Source: Rachicladosporium sp. CCFEE 5018 (lineage: Eukaryota; Ascomycota; Dothideomycetes; Cladosporiales; Cladosporiaceae). From it: 64,000 bases of DNA. The notes beneath the pieces are model-generated. The model saw only the letters and a list, made by a program, of their open reading frames with translations. It was not told the origin of the DNA and made no database searches. Positions 20,561 through 31,651 of the stretch are shown one piece after another; the stretch's first letter is position 1; every line of letters starts with the position of its first letter. Made by a program: the position numbers and the translations under genes. The stretch is taken from the NCBI GenBank assembly GCA_002077045.2, contig KZ111159.1, positions 310,001-374,000 on the forward strand, in the 5' to 3' direction.

Positions 20561-23447
20561 TCACTCTTCCTTCAACTCCACTCCAGGCTTCTGCTCAGTC
20601 TCAAAGTGGGCCTTCAACGTCTTATACTCGGCCTGCACCTCCTTGACCTTATCATCCCACTTACTCCACACATGCACGACTGCGTCACGCATGGCAGTCT
20701 CGGCCGGATCATCCGCTCTCTTCGTCGCAACCAGATCGTCGACGGCTCTGTAGACTTTCTTCAAGCACAATGCGATGTCTTTGCCGAGCTTGCGCACATC
20801 CGCAGCATCGTCACTCTCGAGGCGCTTTGCGATCGCCGCCTCCATACGTGCGAACGACGATGAGTCACCTTGCTGTTTGAGATGAGTCTCGAGGCGATCG
20901 AGGCTACGCTTGGTGACGCCGGCGCCGCAGTCCGCATTGCAGGCGTCATAGACCGGACTGGTGATCTGAGCGAAGAAACTCTCGTGGCTGTCCTGGGTGA
21001 TGTCGATGAGGATGTTGCGAAGGGTCTTTTTGTACGCAATGCGGTTGTCGACGAAGAGTTTTGCGACTGCCAGAGTCTGCAGGTCAATCGCGCGCAGCAG
21101 CTTGTGCTTGGTCACTGCGTTCATGGGCCACGCCTTGACGCCGTCGTTGACTTCGGTCATATCCTTGCAGATGCCGCGCTCCAGTGTCTCACAGATGTGT
21201 TGTTGCGCGTTCACCAGCAGCGGCCACTGCTGCTCTGCGATTCCCGTAAAGGTGGTCGTGAACAGCTCGTTCCAGGATTCTTTGGGGCACATCTTGGTGC
21301 TGTGTTTGCCGTCCTTGCGGATGAAAGCGCGAACAGTCGAGTGATGCTTCTCGGCAATTTTGCTCATTTTCTTCGCCGCCAACTCAGTCGCGCTCTCGAG
21401 CGCGTCTTGCAGAGCGACGGAGATCAACTTCTGCGTCTCCCGGGTAAAAGCTACAAGACGGTCCTCGATGCGCTTTTTCGAGCCGTGTTGCGGCCTTTTC
21501 ACCAGCTCGAGTAGACGCGGCGCCCCCTCAACGGTAGTCTTCTCGAGCCACAAAAGAATGTCGTGAAGCATGGAAGGCAAATTCTGGTTCACATACGCCT
21601 CGAAGGTACGAAGCAAGTCGGGCGCACACAGCCCGAGAACGTGCGCGCGTAAATTGGGAATGCCAGTCTCATCCGCTGTGAGCTTCGCACCTTTAAACTT
21701 CGCACCCTTACAAGCTAGGTAGTGATATTTAGAAACACAGTGGACGACAAGATCCTGTCCTTCAGGGAGCAAGTCGCTGAGAACGTCCATCAGCTTGGTG
21801 GTGTTGAGCTCGTTACGTGCCTCGACCAGGTGTGCAACTCTTTGCTGCTCATAGGTCGCAGCTTCAGCGCGCTTCTTGCTGAGCTCGACCTCTTGACGCT
21901 GAAGAGCATCGCGCTGGGTATGGGTAAACTTGCGCTTGGAAGTCTTCTTTTGCTGGATAGAACGATTGAGTTTCCTACACTCCAATTTCTTAGCCAGATA
22001 CTGATCATGGATCTGATGCGCAGTGTCGAGCACAAAACCTTCGTTCTCCAGATAATTGGTCATCGCGAGCTCGTGCCCGACAATACCGTCGTCGGTATGA
22101 GTCGGAATGGTCTACACCCTGCCTTCGAAAGGGACACCGTAGCGGGACAGCAGCTGATATACTGTCCGGTCGTCTGCCACTCGAGCTACGTCCGCGACTG
22201 CCCAGATGTAGTCACAGGTCTTGATATACTCTTGTGTGGTGTTGACCCAAGCCTGGTTGGTGTCCGAGATACCTGGAAGAGTCAGTATTGTGCGGATGAC
22301 GACACAGCTGTAAACTCATAGCTACCTGGGAGATCGACAAGTGTTACTCTGTCGAGCACTCTCGAGCCCTTGACAAACATGCTTTTCTACGTCAGCATGA
22401 GATATGGAGCCAATGAGGGGAGAAACCGTACCGAACACGCTCTACGAGCGGCCACAGGCCCGGCACGCCGCTTGTAGAGCTCGAAGCGGTCAAAGGGTCG
22501 ATTTTCGCACGCAGCTCTTGAAGTGTATCTGCCTCGCATACATCTGCACAGCCACGAGCCCCAGTCGTCTTGCTTTGCAGCTTCTCCTTACAGCGCGCGA
22601 GCAGGCTCTGCAAAAGGGTTTGCGTACCGTCCTCGTTGTATGATTTGGCGAGAAAGATCTTAGCGACTCTGAGATTCTTGAAATCCGGCAGATCGCAGAA
22701 CAAGGTGCATAATGTCTTGATCGCGGACTTAGCGCTGAGACTGTAGGTTTGTCTAGTGTCTTCATCCCAGCTGCGATCTTTCTCGAAGGTGAATAGGCAG
22801 TAATCCCGAAACATCTCCTTCAGCTGGACTTCGAACTCGCCAATAGGGATGTATTCGACGATAGCGACACAAGAGGCTTCTTGTGAGGGCGACGGGCCAG
22901 AGTATTCGGTCGGTACGCAGGTACAGCTCTCGCCGCCACTCAGACTCTTGGCCAGATCGGGACAGTCGGTGACTGCATTAAGCAGCGAGCTCTTGCCAGT
23001 CCCAGCGTCGCCCAGAACGGCGATTCTGAGCTTCGTGGTCTTCGGCAAATCTATCAGCTCTCGTGCTCGCGCGATGTGTTCTTCGACATGCTTCACCGCC
23101 GCCTTGTGGGTCGTGAAAGTCTCGACTACCTGCCCAGCGACTTGGCTGAGCTTCTCGAACAGTTGCGGAATTCTCTCGTTGTAGATGACGTGACATGGCC
23201 AAGGCTCATTGGCCTCGGCATATTGTCCAGCTTTGCTGTCGTCGGATTCGTCACCACTGTCGTCGTCGTCGTTTTCTTCGGAGTCAAGGGAGGCATCGTT
23301 CAGATCAGCTTCGTTATCCGCCGTACTATTTAGGGGAGTTGTTGTGTTGGGATCGTCGGCAATCACGAAGACTTCGTCGCTCTGGGCATTGGTGATTTCG
23401 GTGGCGTTCTTGCGCTTAACGCCGCGTGTTTGCAATGGCGCGTCCAT
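20561..23447 (-). pseudogene. Dynamin-like large GTPase (SLIP-GC-like) interrupted by an in-frame TAG
   Basis: Exons 23447-22432, 22381-22326 and 22272-20561 (minus) join in phases 2 and 1 and total 928 codons, in frame throughout except one TAG at 22114-22112. The N-terminus is acidic and disordered; the GTPase has P-loop GDAGTGKSS (residues 146-154), G3 DLPGISDT and a probable G4 THTDD directly after the stop. The long helical C-terminal part (about 500 aa, starting MTNYLENEGF at 22063) resembles the stalk of nuclear GTPase SLIP-GC-type proteins common in fungi. A 48-nt intron could remove the stop but would delete the G4 region. Either a real null allele, a base error, or readthrough. Function of fungal members is unknown. 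Confidence 0.75.
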
Positions 23448-24247
23448 GGTGTAGGCAGTCGTCTAGCTGCGTGCTGTATGGTTCTGTGGTGGAGGGCGCA
23501 ATCTGTACGTCGGCTGATGGTCACGAGAATGTGGAGGTTCACGGTGGATGTTGTGTTCAGCCTTGAGCGAAAGGGATGGAGTAAATGATGGGAAAGAAGT
23601 GCAGGAAAGAATGGAAGCGTTGCTTGTCCAATGGTACATGCATCGCTGAAGTCTGCGAGATCTTACCATCACTTCGACGGAGCTCGTGGCATCAAATTAG
23701 TGGGGCACACACAGCAGAGAGGGAGAGTGAGCGTGCAAATGGCCGCGCGGCAGGCGTCCTCAGTGAAGCGAGGCAATGAACTGAGTGAGTGCAAGCAATA
23801 CATATCATGTGACGAGCATGTGACAGTGGCCGTGAAGGTTGCTCGCGCAGGAGCAAGAAACTGGCGAGCAATAGCTTGGAGCAGTGAGCCATTGCAAAGT
23901 GTGTAGCTGCGTACAGGTAGACTGAGCGAAAGGCGCAGAGGAGGTAGAAGGAGGTGAGGTCAAGTCGACGCCCATTGCAAACGCCAAGACTCGGCAGTGG
24001 TGCCTCTCTGCCGAAGATGACATCGCTTTGAGAGGGTCGCGCTGTGCTCGTAAACGAAACATGTGAGGCTCTTGTTGACTGCTCGAGAGTATCAGGACCT
24101 TGAGCAAAGATTGCGTGGTACTTCGGAGCCGCTTTAAAAAATGCTCTTCCTCCGGTGACAGCCTTCACAACAATTTCCTCCACGGGTTTCTCCACTATCA
24201 ACGATCGTCCACCTGCAATCGCATCCCCCGTCGGCGACCTCAGCACC
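23448..24247. other. Intergenic, divergent promoters
   Basis: About 800 bases between the GTPase gene and a small membrane-protein gene. Frames on both strands look like chance; nothing else seen. Confidence 0.45.
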
Positions 24248-24771
24248 ATGTTTTGCCTAAGGTCATGGATCTTCACACTCATATTCCTGTAAGCCGCTTG
24301 ATCGATTCGGTGTTTTTCCAAGCCCCTCTGACTGATCACCTTTGTAGCACCAATACCCCACCCCTCTACGTCCTTCTCTTCCTCACAGCAACCTACGCCC
24401 TCCAACGCCCATGCGTCTACTGCAGTATCCTCCTCTTCGTCCTAGTCTACTCGCTATTCGACTTCAGCGCCGACTGGTTCGAGCCGCAATGGCATGACAC
24501 GCTTTCCCCAATTGAAACCGCATCACTGTACCTAAACGGGAACTGCACCTTCACGGAAGCGGTTGTTGAGACGGCGACAATGGCAGGGATGGCTGTGAAC
24601 GGGACTACAAGGGCGATTGCGGGAGGAGTGGTGGATGGGGTGAGGAAGCGCGTAGTGACCGGGACTGCGTTGCAGAGCGCGAGCAGTGGGAATGGGACGT
24701 TCTGGCTACGGGCGTTCTTGGAGAGGAGGCAATTGCGGATACCTTGTATTGATGTGCTGGTCCGGCTGTAG
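24248..24771 (+). CDS. Small membrane protein, unknown
   Basis: Exons 24248-24288 and 24348-24771, phase 2, 59-nt intron with GTAAGC donor and TTTGTAG acceptor; 154 aa. Exon 1 (MFCLRSWIFTLIFL) continues in exon 2 into TPPLYVLLFLTATYALQRPC and ILLFVLVYSLFDFSADWF, giving two or three hydrophobic spans in the first 65 residues. The remainder is soluble with N-glycosylation-type sites (NGNCTF, NGTTR, GNGTFW), suggesting a lumenal or outside C-terminus. The splice that lengthens the first hydrophobic helix supports the model. Not recognised. Confidence 0.55.
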
Positions 24772-25428
24772 GATGTACATGATTGGGCGAGGGGATACGG
24801 GCGATACAAAGGGTTCAGCTCAATCTATAGAAGGCAAACATACCCTGGGACGGCGTTGCATTGCTTGGGGTCGTAACTGGGAAGTCATTTGGCGGCAGCG
24901 TTCGTCGCCCAACGCCATACGTCCGGCGAAGGCATGCCATAATGTACAATCTATATACATCCTTGTCCGCATCAGGATGCTCACGTGCCCCTCGTCTTTC
25001 GCCTGGCGCTAGCGCATTAGGTGAGCTTTGACCCAATGATAGAACATCACCGGATTCTCTACGTGGGCCGTAGTACTCGATGTCCTGCTCAACTGCATTT
25101 ACGCCATACGATAATCCGACGTCGTACTCGCCTTATGTCAGTCCCTTGCGGAAGGCACGCTACTGCAAGGCACCTTCCCAGGGCGATCGCTCCACTTCGC
25201 GGGCATGGTGGGGTCTTTGAACGCCGACAGTGCTTGCTTGGGAAGGTAACATCGACGCGTTTGAGCAGCTCGTTCTCAAGAAGGCAGCAATATTTTGTTA
25301 GCACTTCCGCTCCATCTTCTTCACTTTTCCGTTCTACACGTCGATTGCATCCTCTAAATCGCCAGCTTTGGTGGAATTGCACCGCGACCAGGAATTGTTC
25401 GAGCGAGGCCACGAGCACACAGATCGCA
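24772..25428. other. Intergenic
   Basis: Leader of the aminopeptidase gene. Contains an in-frame extension without an obvious presequence; no separate gene seen. Confidence 0.45.
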
Positions 25429-28400
25429 ATGGCTAAGGATCGTGATGTCTTGTCTGATGAGTAAGTCACGCGAACTATTTCCCTTTCAATGCCTTGCCAA
25501 CATCGAATATTTCTCGAGCTCGCACCTTGCTCGTGGAGAACCCCTGTCCCGGCCTTCACTGACAATTCCTAGCGTCAAGCCAACGAACTACTCCATCTCC
25601 CTCTTCGATCTCCTCCCCAAAGCACCATGGACCTACCAGGGTACTGTCGTGATCGATCTCAAGGTCAAGAATGCTACCAAGTCAATCACTCTCAACACCC
25701 ACGAGCTCAAGGTCCACTCTGCCTCCATCTCCCTCGAATCCGGCAAGACAGCTTCCTCGATCAAAGCCTCGAACATCTCATACGACACCAAGAACCAGCG
25801 ATGTACGCTCTCGCTCGACCAGGAGCTACCTCAAACCGAGAAGGCAGTCCTCGAGATCAGCTTCGAAGGCACGATGAACAGTAGCATGGCTGGTTTCTAC
25901 AGATCGAAATATACACCTCCAGTCCCGGCGAGCAAAGGCGTTGCAAAGGATGACGATCATCACTACATGTTCTCCACGCAATTCGAGTCCTCGGACGCCC
26001 GCAGAGCATTCCCATGTTTCGATGAGCCGAACCTCAAAGCTACCTTCGACTTCGAGCTGGAGATCCCAGAGGATCTGACTGCGCTGTCGAATATGCCTGA
26101 AAAAGATGTCAAGAAGGGCAAGAAAGAAGGGACGAAGGTTGTGAGCTTCGACAGAACGCCGATCATGAGCACATACTTGCTCGCTTGGGCGTTTGGAGAC
26201 TTCGAGTATGTGGAAGACTTCACGCGGCGGAAGTACAACGGGAAGACACTACCTGTGAGAGTCTACACGACGAAAGGCTTGAAGAAGCAGGGCATGTTGG
26301 CATTGGAGAGCGCTCACCAGGTCGTGGACTACTTCTCTGAGGTACACGTGGTCATTCGACGGGCGAGAACAACATGGCAGGATGCTGACAGAATGACAGA
26401 TCTTCCGCATCGACTACCCACTTCCCAAAGTGGACATGTTGGCTGTGCATGAGTTTGTAAGTCCTTCTACGAACCCAGCTTTGCTTGCACTGACGGCTTA
26501 GTCCATCATATGTCTCTCTTGCGATGCAGTCCGCAATGCTTCTCCGATGCTTTGAGCAACTTTGCTGCTTTTGTCTGTACCTTGAACTGTGACAACCTAG
26601 CTGACCGGTGCTTGCAGTCACACGGCGCCATGGAGAACTGGGGTCTGATTACATACCGCACAACCGCGATCCTCTTCGACGAATACGCTTCCGATCAAAA
26701 ATACCGCAACCGCGTCGTATATGTTGTCGCCCATGAGCTTGCGCACCAATGGTGAGGTGAGAAAATTCGATGTGAGAAAATTGTACTGATGCCAGAAACA
26801 GGTTCGGGAATCTCGTGACCATGGACTGGTGGAATGAGCTCTGGCTCAATGAAGGATTCGCTACCTGGGTTGGCTGGTACGCTGTGGACTATCTTCACCC
26901 AGACTGGAACGTCTGGGGCCAATTTGTCACAGATTCGATGCAAACTGCTTTCCAGCTTGACTCTCTGCGGACGTCGCATCCGATCGAAGTGCCCGTCCGG
27001 AACGCGCTCGAGGTCGATCAGATCTTTGATCACATCAGCTACCTCAAGGGCAGCTCTGTCATTCGCATGTGTGCTGCTCATCTCGGCGTTGAGACATTCC
27101 TCAAAGGTGTCTCGGAGTACCTGAAGGCGCACACATACGGCAATGCCACGACGAACGATCTGTGGTCTGCACTAAGCAAGGCTTCCGGTCAGGACGTGAA
27201 GGCCTTCATGGATCCCTGGATCCTAAAGATCGGTTTCCCTGTCGTCACTGTGGCGGAGGAGCCAGGCCAGATCAGTGTGCGCCAGTCACGCTTCTTGACT
27301 GCCGGCGAAGTCAAGCCAGAGGAGGACGAGACTACATGGTGGATCCCGCTTGGTCTCAAGACTGGGCCACAGGCGACTGACGCGCAGCGTGAGCCGTTGA
27401 CAACGAAACAAGACACCTATCGGGACATCGACACCAGCTTCTACAAGCTGAATGCTGACCAGACTGGCTTCTACCGCACTAATCTGCCACCTCAAAGATT
27501 ACTGGAATTGAGCAAGGTGCTTGACAAGCTGTCTGTGCAAGACAAGATCGGGCTCATCGGCGATGCTGGAGCGCTCGCAGTCTCCGGCGATGGCACCACA
27601 GCAGGCGTCCTCATGTTCCTCGAGGGCTTCTCGGTCGAGACAAACTACCTCGTGTGGAGTGAAGTCTTGTCCACACTTGGCAAGATCCGGACAACCTTTT
27701 CAGACGACGCCGAGATCAGCAAAGCCTTGAGCAAATACACGCTCAAGCTCGTCACAGCAGCTACAGACAACATTGGCTGGACCTTCAATCCGGGCGACGA
27801 CTATCTGAAAGGCCAACTGCGCGCTCTGCTGCTTCAGACTGCTGGACTCGTTGGACATGAAGGCGTTGTCGCGGAGTCCCAGAAGCGATTCAAGGCTTTC
27901 GTCGGCGGTGACAAACAAGCCATTCATCCCTCGCTTCGCAGTGCAGTATTCAAGATCTCCATCAAAACCGGCGGCACAGAGGCGTACGAAGCGATCAAGC
28001 ATGAGTACATCACGACTACATCTATCGACGGGCGTGAAATCACGCTGCAATCACTTGGGCAAGTGCAGTCCGCGGAGCTGGCACAGGACTACCTGAAATT
28101 CGGCTTCAGTGGCGGAGTCGCCATTCAAGACGTGCACTCGGTGGGTGCCTCGCTGGCGAACAACAGCAAGACTCGCCTGGAGGTGTGGAAGTACATTAAA
28201 GCGAACTGGGATATGATTTATGAGAAGTTGAGTGGGAATATGGTGGTGTTGGAGCGATTCGTGAGGATGTGTCTGATCAAGAATTCGAGTGTGGATGTTG
28301 AGAAGGACATTCAGGCATTCTTCAAGGACAAGGATCAGACGGGCTACGATCGTGGTCTGGCGGTGGTCAGCGATACCATCAAGGGGAATGCGAGATATAA

Positions 28401-28455
28401 GGAACGGGACGCTGAGGCTATCAGGGAATGGCTGAAGGCGCATGGCTACGCGTAG
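25429..28455 (+). CDS. M1-family zinc aminopeptidase (puromycin-sensitive aminopeptidase type)
   Basis: Removes N-terminal residues from peptides; fungal relatives are Ape2/Aap1. Exons 25429-25460, 25573-26341, 26400-26456, 26618-26751 and 26802-28455 total 882 codons (881 aa). Intron boundaries are GTAAGT/CTAG, GTACAC/ACAG, GTAAGT/GCAG and GTGAGG/ACAG. The exopeptidase motif GAMEN is at 289-293; zinc ligands are HELAH (His325, His329) with catalytic Glu326, and Glu348 in NEGFATW. The N-terminal beta domain has FESSDARRAFPCFDEP and the C-terminal ERAP-like helical domain runs to the end. No signal peptide or presequence at this start, so cytosolic is likely. An upstream Met could add a leader. 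Confidence 0.94.
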
Positions 28456-28904
28456 GTCAGCTCGTGCTGCCACCTGTGCAAAGCGCACTACAAGCGGCGA
28501 GAACAAAGCTTACCCTGCAGCATGCTCAATGAGGCAAGCAGGATATGTCTTTGTCATTGCCACGTGACATCACTTCGCGTGTCTGTCTAGCACATCACTC
28601 ACAGTCGGTATCAGACAGTTTGCCTCATGTGGGATGCACAAGTGAAGTCGTGATTCACTCCGTCCATCCAATCACCACCCGCTTCCCGCGCGTGACTAAT
28701 ACACTCCGCGCTAGTCCGCATTAAGCTCTTTAGGTTCCACACCCCGCCTTGTCATCACCTGAAGCGCCCGCTGCTGCCTCTCATCTACACCGACCTACCA
28801 ACCTCACCTCCACCAACACCGACACCGATCAACATCAGACTACTTCTTGCGCTTGGCTAGCTTCGATAACTACATTACAACACACGATCAAGACAACCGT
28901 CAGC
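28456..28904. other. ATG8 upstream region
   Basis: Promoter and leader of ATG8. The last 170 bases are C/A-rich and pyrimidine-rich (ctcatctacaccgacctacc type), like a long unstructured 5' leader. No gene. Confidence 0.5.
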
Positions 28905-29480
28905 ATGCGCTCCAAGTTCAAGGACGAGCATCCGTTCGAGAAGCGCAAGGCGGAGGCTGAGCGCATCAGGCAGAAGTACGCGGATCGTATTCCTGTAAGC
29001 TATCCCCCATCCCCCATCATCCTCCCCTCCTCGTCGCCTCCCTGATTTGCCTTCCGCGTTACTCCTCTCCCCTCCCTCTCCGGCCTTGCCTTCCTGCCCG
29101 CCCCTCGTTTCTCAGAGCTCCGCTAACGCCTCGCCAGGTCATCTGCGAGAAGGTCGAGAAGTCTGACATCGCCACCATCGACAAGAAGAAGTACCTCGTG
29201 CCAGCGGACCTGACCGTGGGCCAGTTCGTCTACGTAATCCGCAAGCGCATCAAGCTCAGCCCCGAGAAGGCGATTTTCATCTTCGTCGATGAGGTGCTGC
29301 CGCCTACTGCTGCGTTGATGAGCAGTATCTACGAGGAGCATAAGGATGAGGATGGGTTTCTTTACATCACGTAGGTCCCGACCGACGGTGATCTGCGAAG
29401 CGCAGATCTGTTGTCGGAATGGTCGAGCTGACGCGTGTTGCAGATACTCCGGCGAGAACACATTCGGCGAGGAGGCTTGA
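28905..29480 (+). CDS. ATG8: Autophagy ubiquitin-like protein Atg8
   Basis: Ubiquitin-like protein that is cleaved by Atg4, conjugated to phosphatidylethanolamine and drives autophagosome growth. Exons 28905-28994, 29138-29370 and 29444-29480 total 120 codons (119 aa). Sequence starts [20 protein letters not shown] and keeps [38 protein letters not shown], and the C-terminal [11 protein letters not shown]: processing after Gly116 would expose the conjugation glycine. The first intron (143 nt) is long for this window and pyrimidine-rich; the second is 73 nt. Identification is near certain. Confidence 0.98.
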
Positions 29481-30527
29481 GTGCCTTACTCGCTGGACTC
29501 ATACCCTACGATGCGATACCGATGACGACAAATGACTACGGACTACACCTACCCCGATCACGATACTGCCTGACCTGCACTCTGGACCTAGGACTACGAT
29601 TTGAAGGCTGCTGAGCGAAAGTGGGCTGAGAGTATGATTGGACATGCCTGCACACGAGCAGTAGATCGGGGATTAGAGAGGCTCGATTGACTGTGCAGGG
29701 TCTGTGGTGCGACAGGCCAGGAATGAGTGTAAGTTTTTGCCGGGCAGTCTTCAAGTTGGTAATCCTAGGTTGCTGCGAATACCCCTTCTGCACCCATATC
29801 AGGAGTTTCACACGTTGCGACTCTTATCGCAGGCGTCCTGAAATGCAGCTTGTCCCTCTAGAGCCCGAGCCGACACGTGATAGTCACTTGATGCGCACAA
29901 CCGGCACGTCCATGTGCATACTGTTATATGTATGCTGTTAGCCCGAACGTACATCTCGCACCGTTACGGAACCAGGCTCCCAGCCAATGAGTGCTCCCCA
30001 CCTCCAAGGTGACGATATCTGCATGCATGAGGTAGACGTGCGGCATAGTGTCAAGCTCGAGGTCCTTTCATCATTGATGGTTATGCTCTCACAGTGGACA
30101 AGTTTCGCAGTATCCATCGACGAGCGGTCGGCGCTCATCACGTAGAAAGAACACGTCCTCTCAACGCCCTAACATCGAACGTCGAAAGTCTCAAGAGTCA
30201 GGTGAGTTATGATACTCTCGAACAGCCAGTCCCCTCGCACCCCTGAGCTAGCCATCTTGTCTCGCACAAGTTGTAACATACTAGATGGCACGTTCACGGC
30301 AAAGTATCGAAGAGATCGTTGATCGCGATGGGACCACAGCTATTCTCCATCTACTCCCAGAGCACAGGGCTCCAGACACTCTGACTGACCCGCATCACCG
30401 CTACGCAATCGTTCCTTTCTTTGGCGTCTGTTCATCTATACGCTATCAAGACTTGATGGCCGTCCACGGACTGACGCTACATCAACGAGAGGTACTAACG
30501 GCCAACGACCCTGCTAACGTTACCAGG
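29481..30527. other. Intergenic / 5' leader of the first propeptide-like gene
   Basis: No confident gene. Just before the next start codon the sequence gctaac..ttaccag|gATG looks like a branch site and acceptor, suggesting a 5'-UTR intron. Confidence 0.4.
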
Positions 30528-30893
30528 ATGTCTATGCCTGTTGATTCTGCCCACCCTTATCCATACGATCAATACCTCGTATGGCCTTGCAAGAACCTAC
30601 ATCCTGGCGCTGAAGACGTGCTTGACCGCCAGATTCGCGAAGTCGTTGGCCCAGACATCGAGGTGACGAAAGAGACCACCGCCGTTACAGCAGCCAGGAA
30701 TGGTCCAAGGCGGGTCCTTTTCTGGGAGGTGGAGGAACCAAGCGAGGAGCATTTACTACAGCTTAAGAAGCTGAAAGGCGTAAGTAGTGTGTTGTGCGAA
30801 ATGTAATTTGGAGCTGAGGCTGACTGTGCTTTGTAGGTAAGGTGCCTACAGAAGGACGGCATTGATGAGAATTTGAATTACGAGGATGGCTAG
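30528..30893 (+). CDS. Stand-alone subtilase-propeptide-like protein, copy 1
   Basis: Exons 30528-30779 and 30837-30893, phase 0 intron (GTAAGT, TTGTAG); 102 aa. The start is the Met of MSMPVD, matching M-x-[IFM]-[PT]-V of the sister copies; an in-frame upstream extension to 30285 is not shared. Key blocks: YDQYLVWP, EDVLDRQIREVVGP, VLFWEVEEPSEEHLLQLKKLKG, then after the intron VRCLQKDGIDENL. Predicted beta-alpha-beta-beta-alpha-beta order resembles inhibitor I9/subtilisin propeptides. The same blocks and intron occur in the propeptide of the S8 protease at 31652-33253. No signal peptide, so the protein is probably cytosolic. Inhibitor or folding role is inference. Confidence 0.7.
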
Positions 30894-31134
30894 GACATCG
30901 ATGGCTGCAGTGCGAGCGTTCAGAGACGGAATCCGATCGATGTCAGCGGAGGATCGGTGACCCGATATATGTACGCATTGAGATCGAGCGATGTGCAATA
31001 TCTCTAACGTCGCTCTCCAGATACGGGTCTCTGTACCTGCAGAAACCTGTACTCATGAACGCACTTGCGTCTCAAATCCAACGGCAACTACATTCGTTCC
31101 CCTTACTGCAGTTCGCGGCTGGGTTAGATAATTC

Positions 31135-31380
31135 GCAGCGCCAGTCCGACCAGAGACCACGTGTATACTCGTGTGGTCCCACGAGAAGCTCGAGCAGGAC
31201 GCCACCGACAAGCTTGAGGAAGACAGCCGCAATATACTCGGACCAGGTACCAAGGTAGTCAAAGAGATGCTCATGCAAGTCACGATGCTACTTGCTTGGT
31301 CGATTGCGGAGCCAAGTGGCAAGCCTTCATGGGTGTCTGCAGAACTCGAAAACGTCAACCGAGTCGTCCGCGGTTGTGTC
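31135..31380 (+). pseudogene. Decayed propeptide-like copy
   Basis: The frame starting near 31141 has PETTCILVWSHEKL then DKLEEDSRNILGPGTKV and AWSIAEPS, aligning with YLVWPREKL, ALERQIRDVVGPDVKV and FWEVVEPS of copy 2. There is no start codon (an in-frame TAA lies just upstream), the FWE motif is lost (AWS) and the second exon cannot be found. A remnant of the same family in the same orientation as the intact copies. Confidence 0.5.
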
Positions 31381-31651
31381 ATGACTGAGACTAATCAGTG
31401 TTCCAGGTACAGTAAGATGTTGCATGGGAAGACATCATTTTGGATCAATAGCGGTTGTCGTGGCAAACCGCAGAAATGCGTATGCGTAGGTGGTGAGAGA
31501 CTTGCATATGGTACGTCCGTTATAGCATGCGCTTAAGTAAACCTCCTCTTGTCCCAGAATTCCGAACGAACCCAGCGTATGCCACTTCACTCAGCCAAAC
31601 GTAATTGTCACGGCGCCTGTTCCGACATTTCCCCCCTGTCGCAAATCACAC

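Noticed and set aside
20870..22321. Long plus-strand frames (214 and 199 codons)
   Set aside because: They are antisense to the GTPase exon 3, whose helical protein is convincing; antisense openness follows from codon bias.
30285..30527. Longer N-terminus for propeptide-like copy 1
   Set aside because: The extension is not shared by copies 2 and 3, and an acceptor-like site sits directly before Met 30528.
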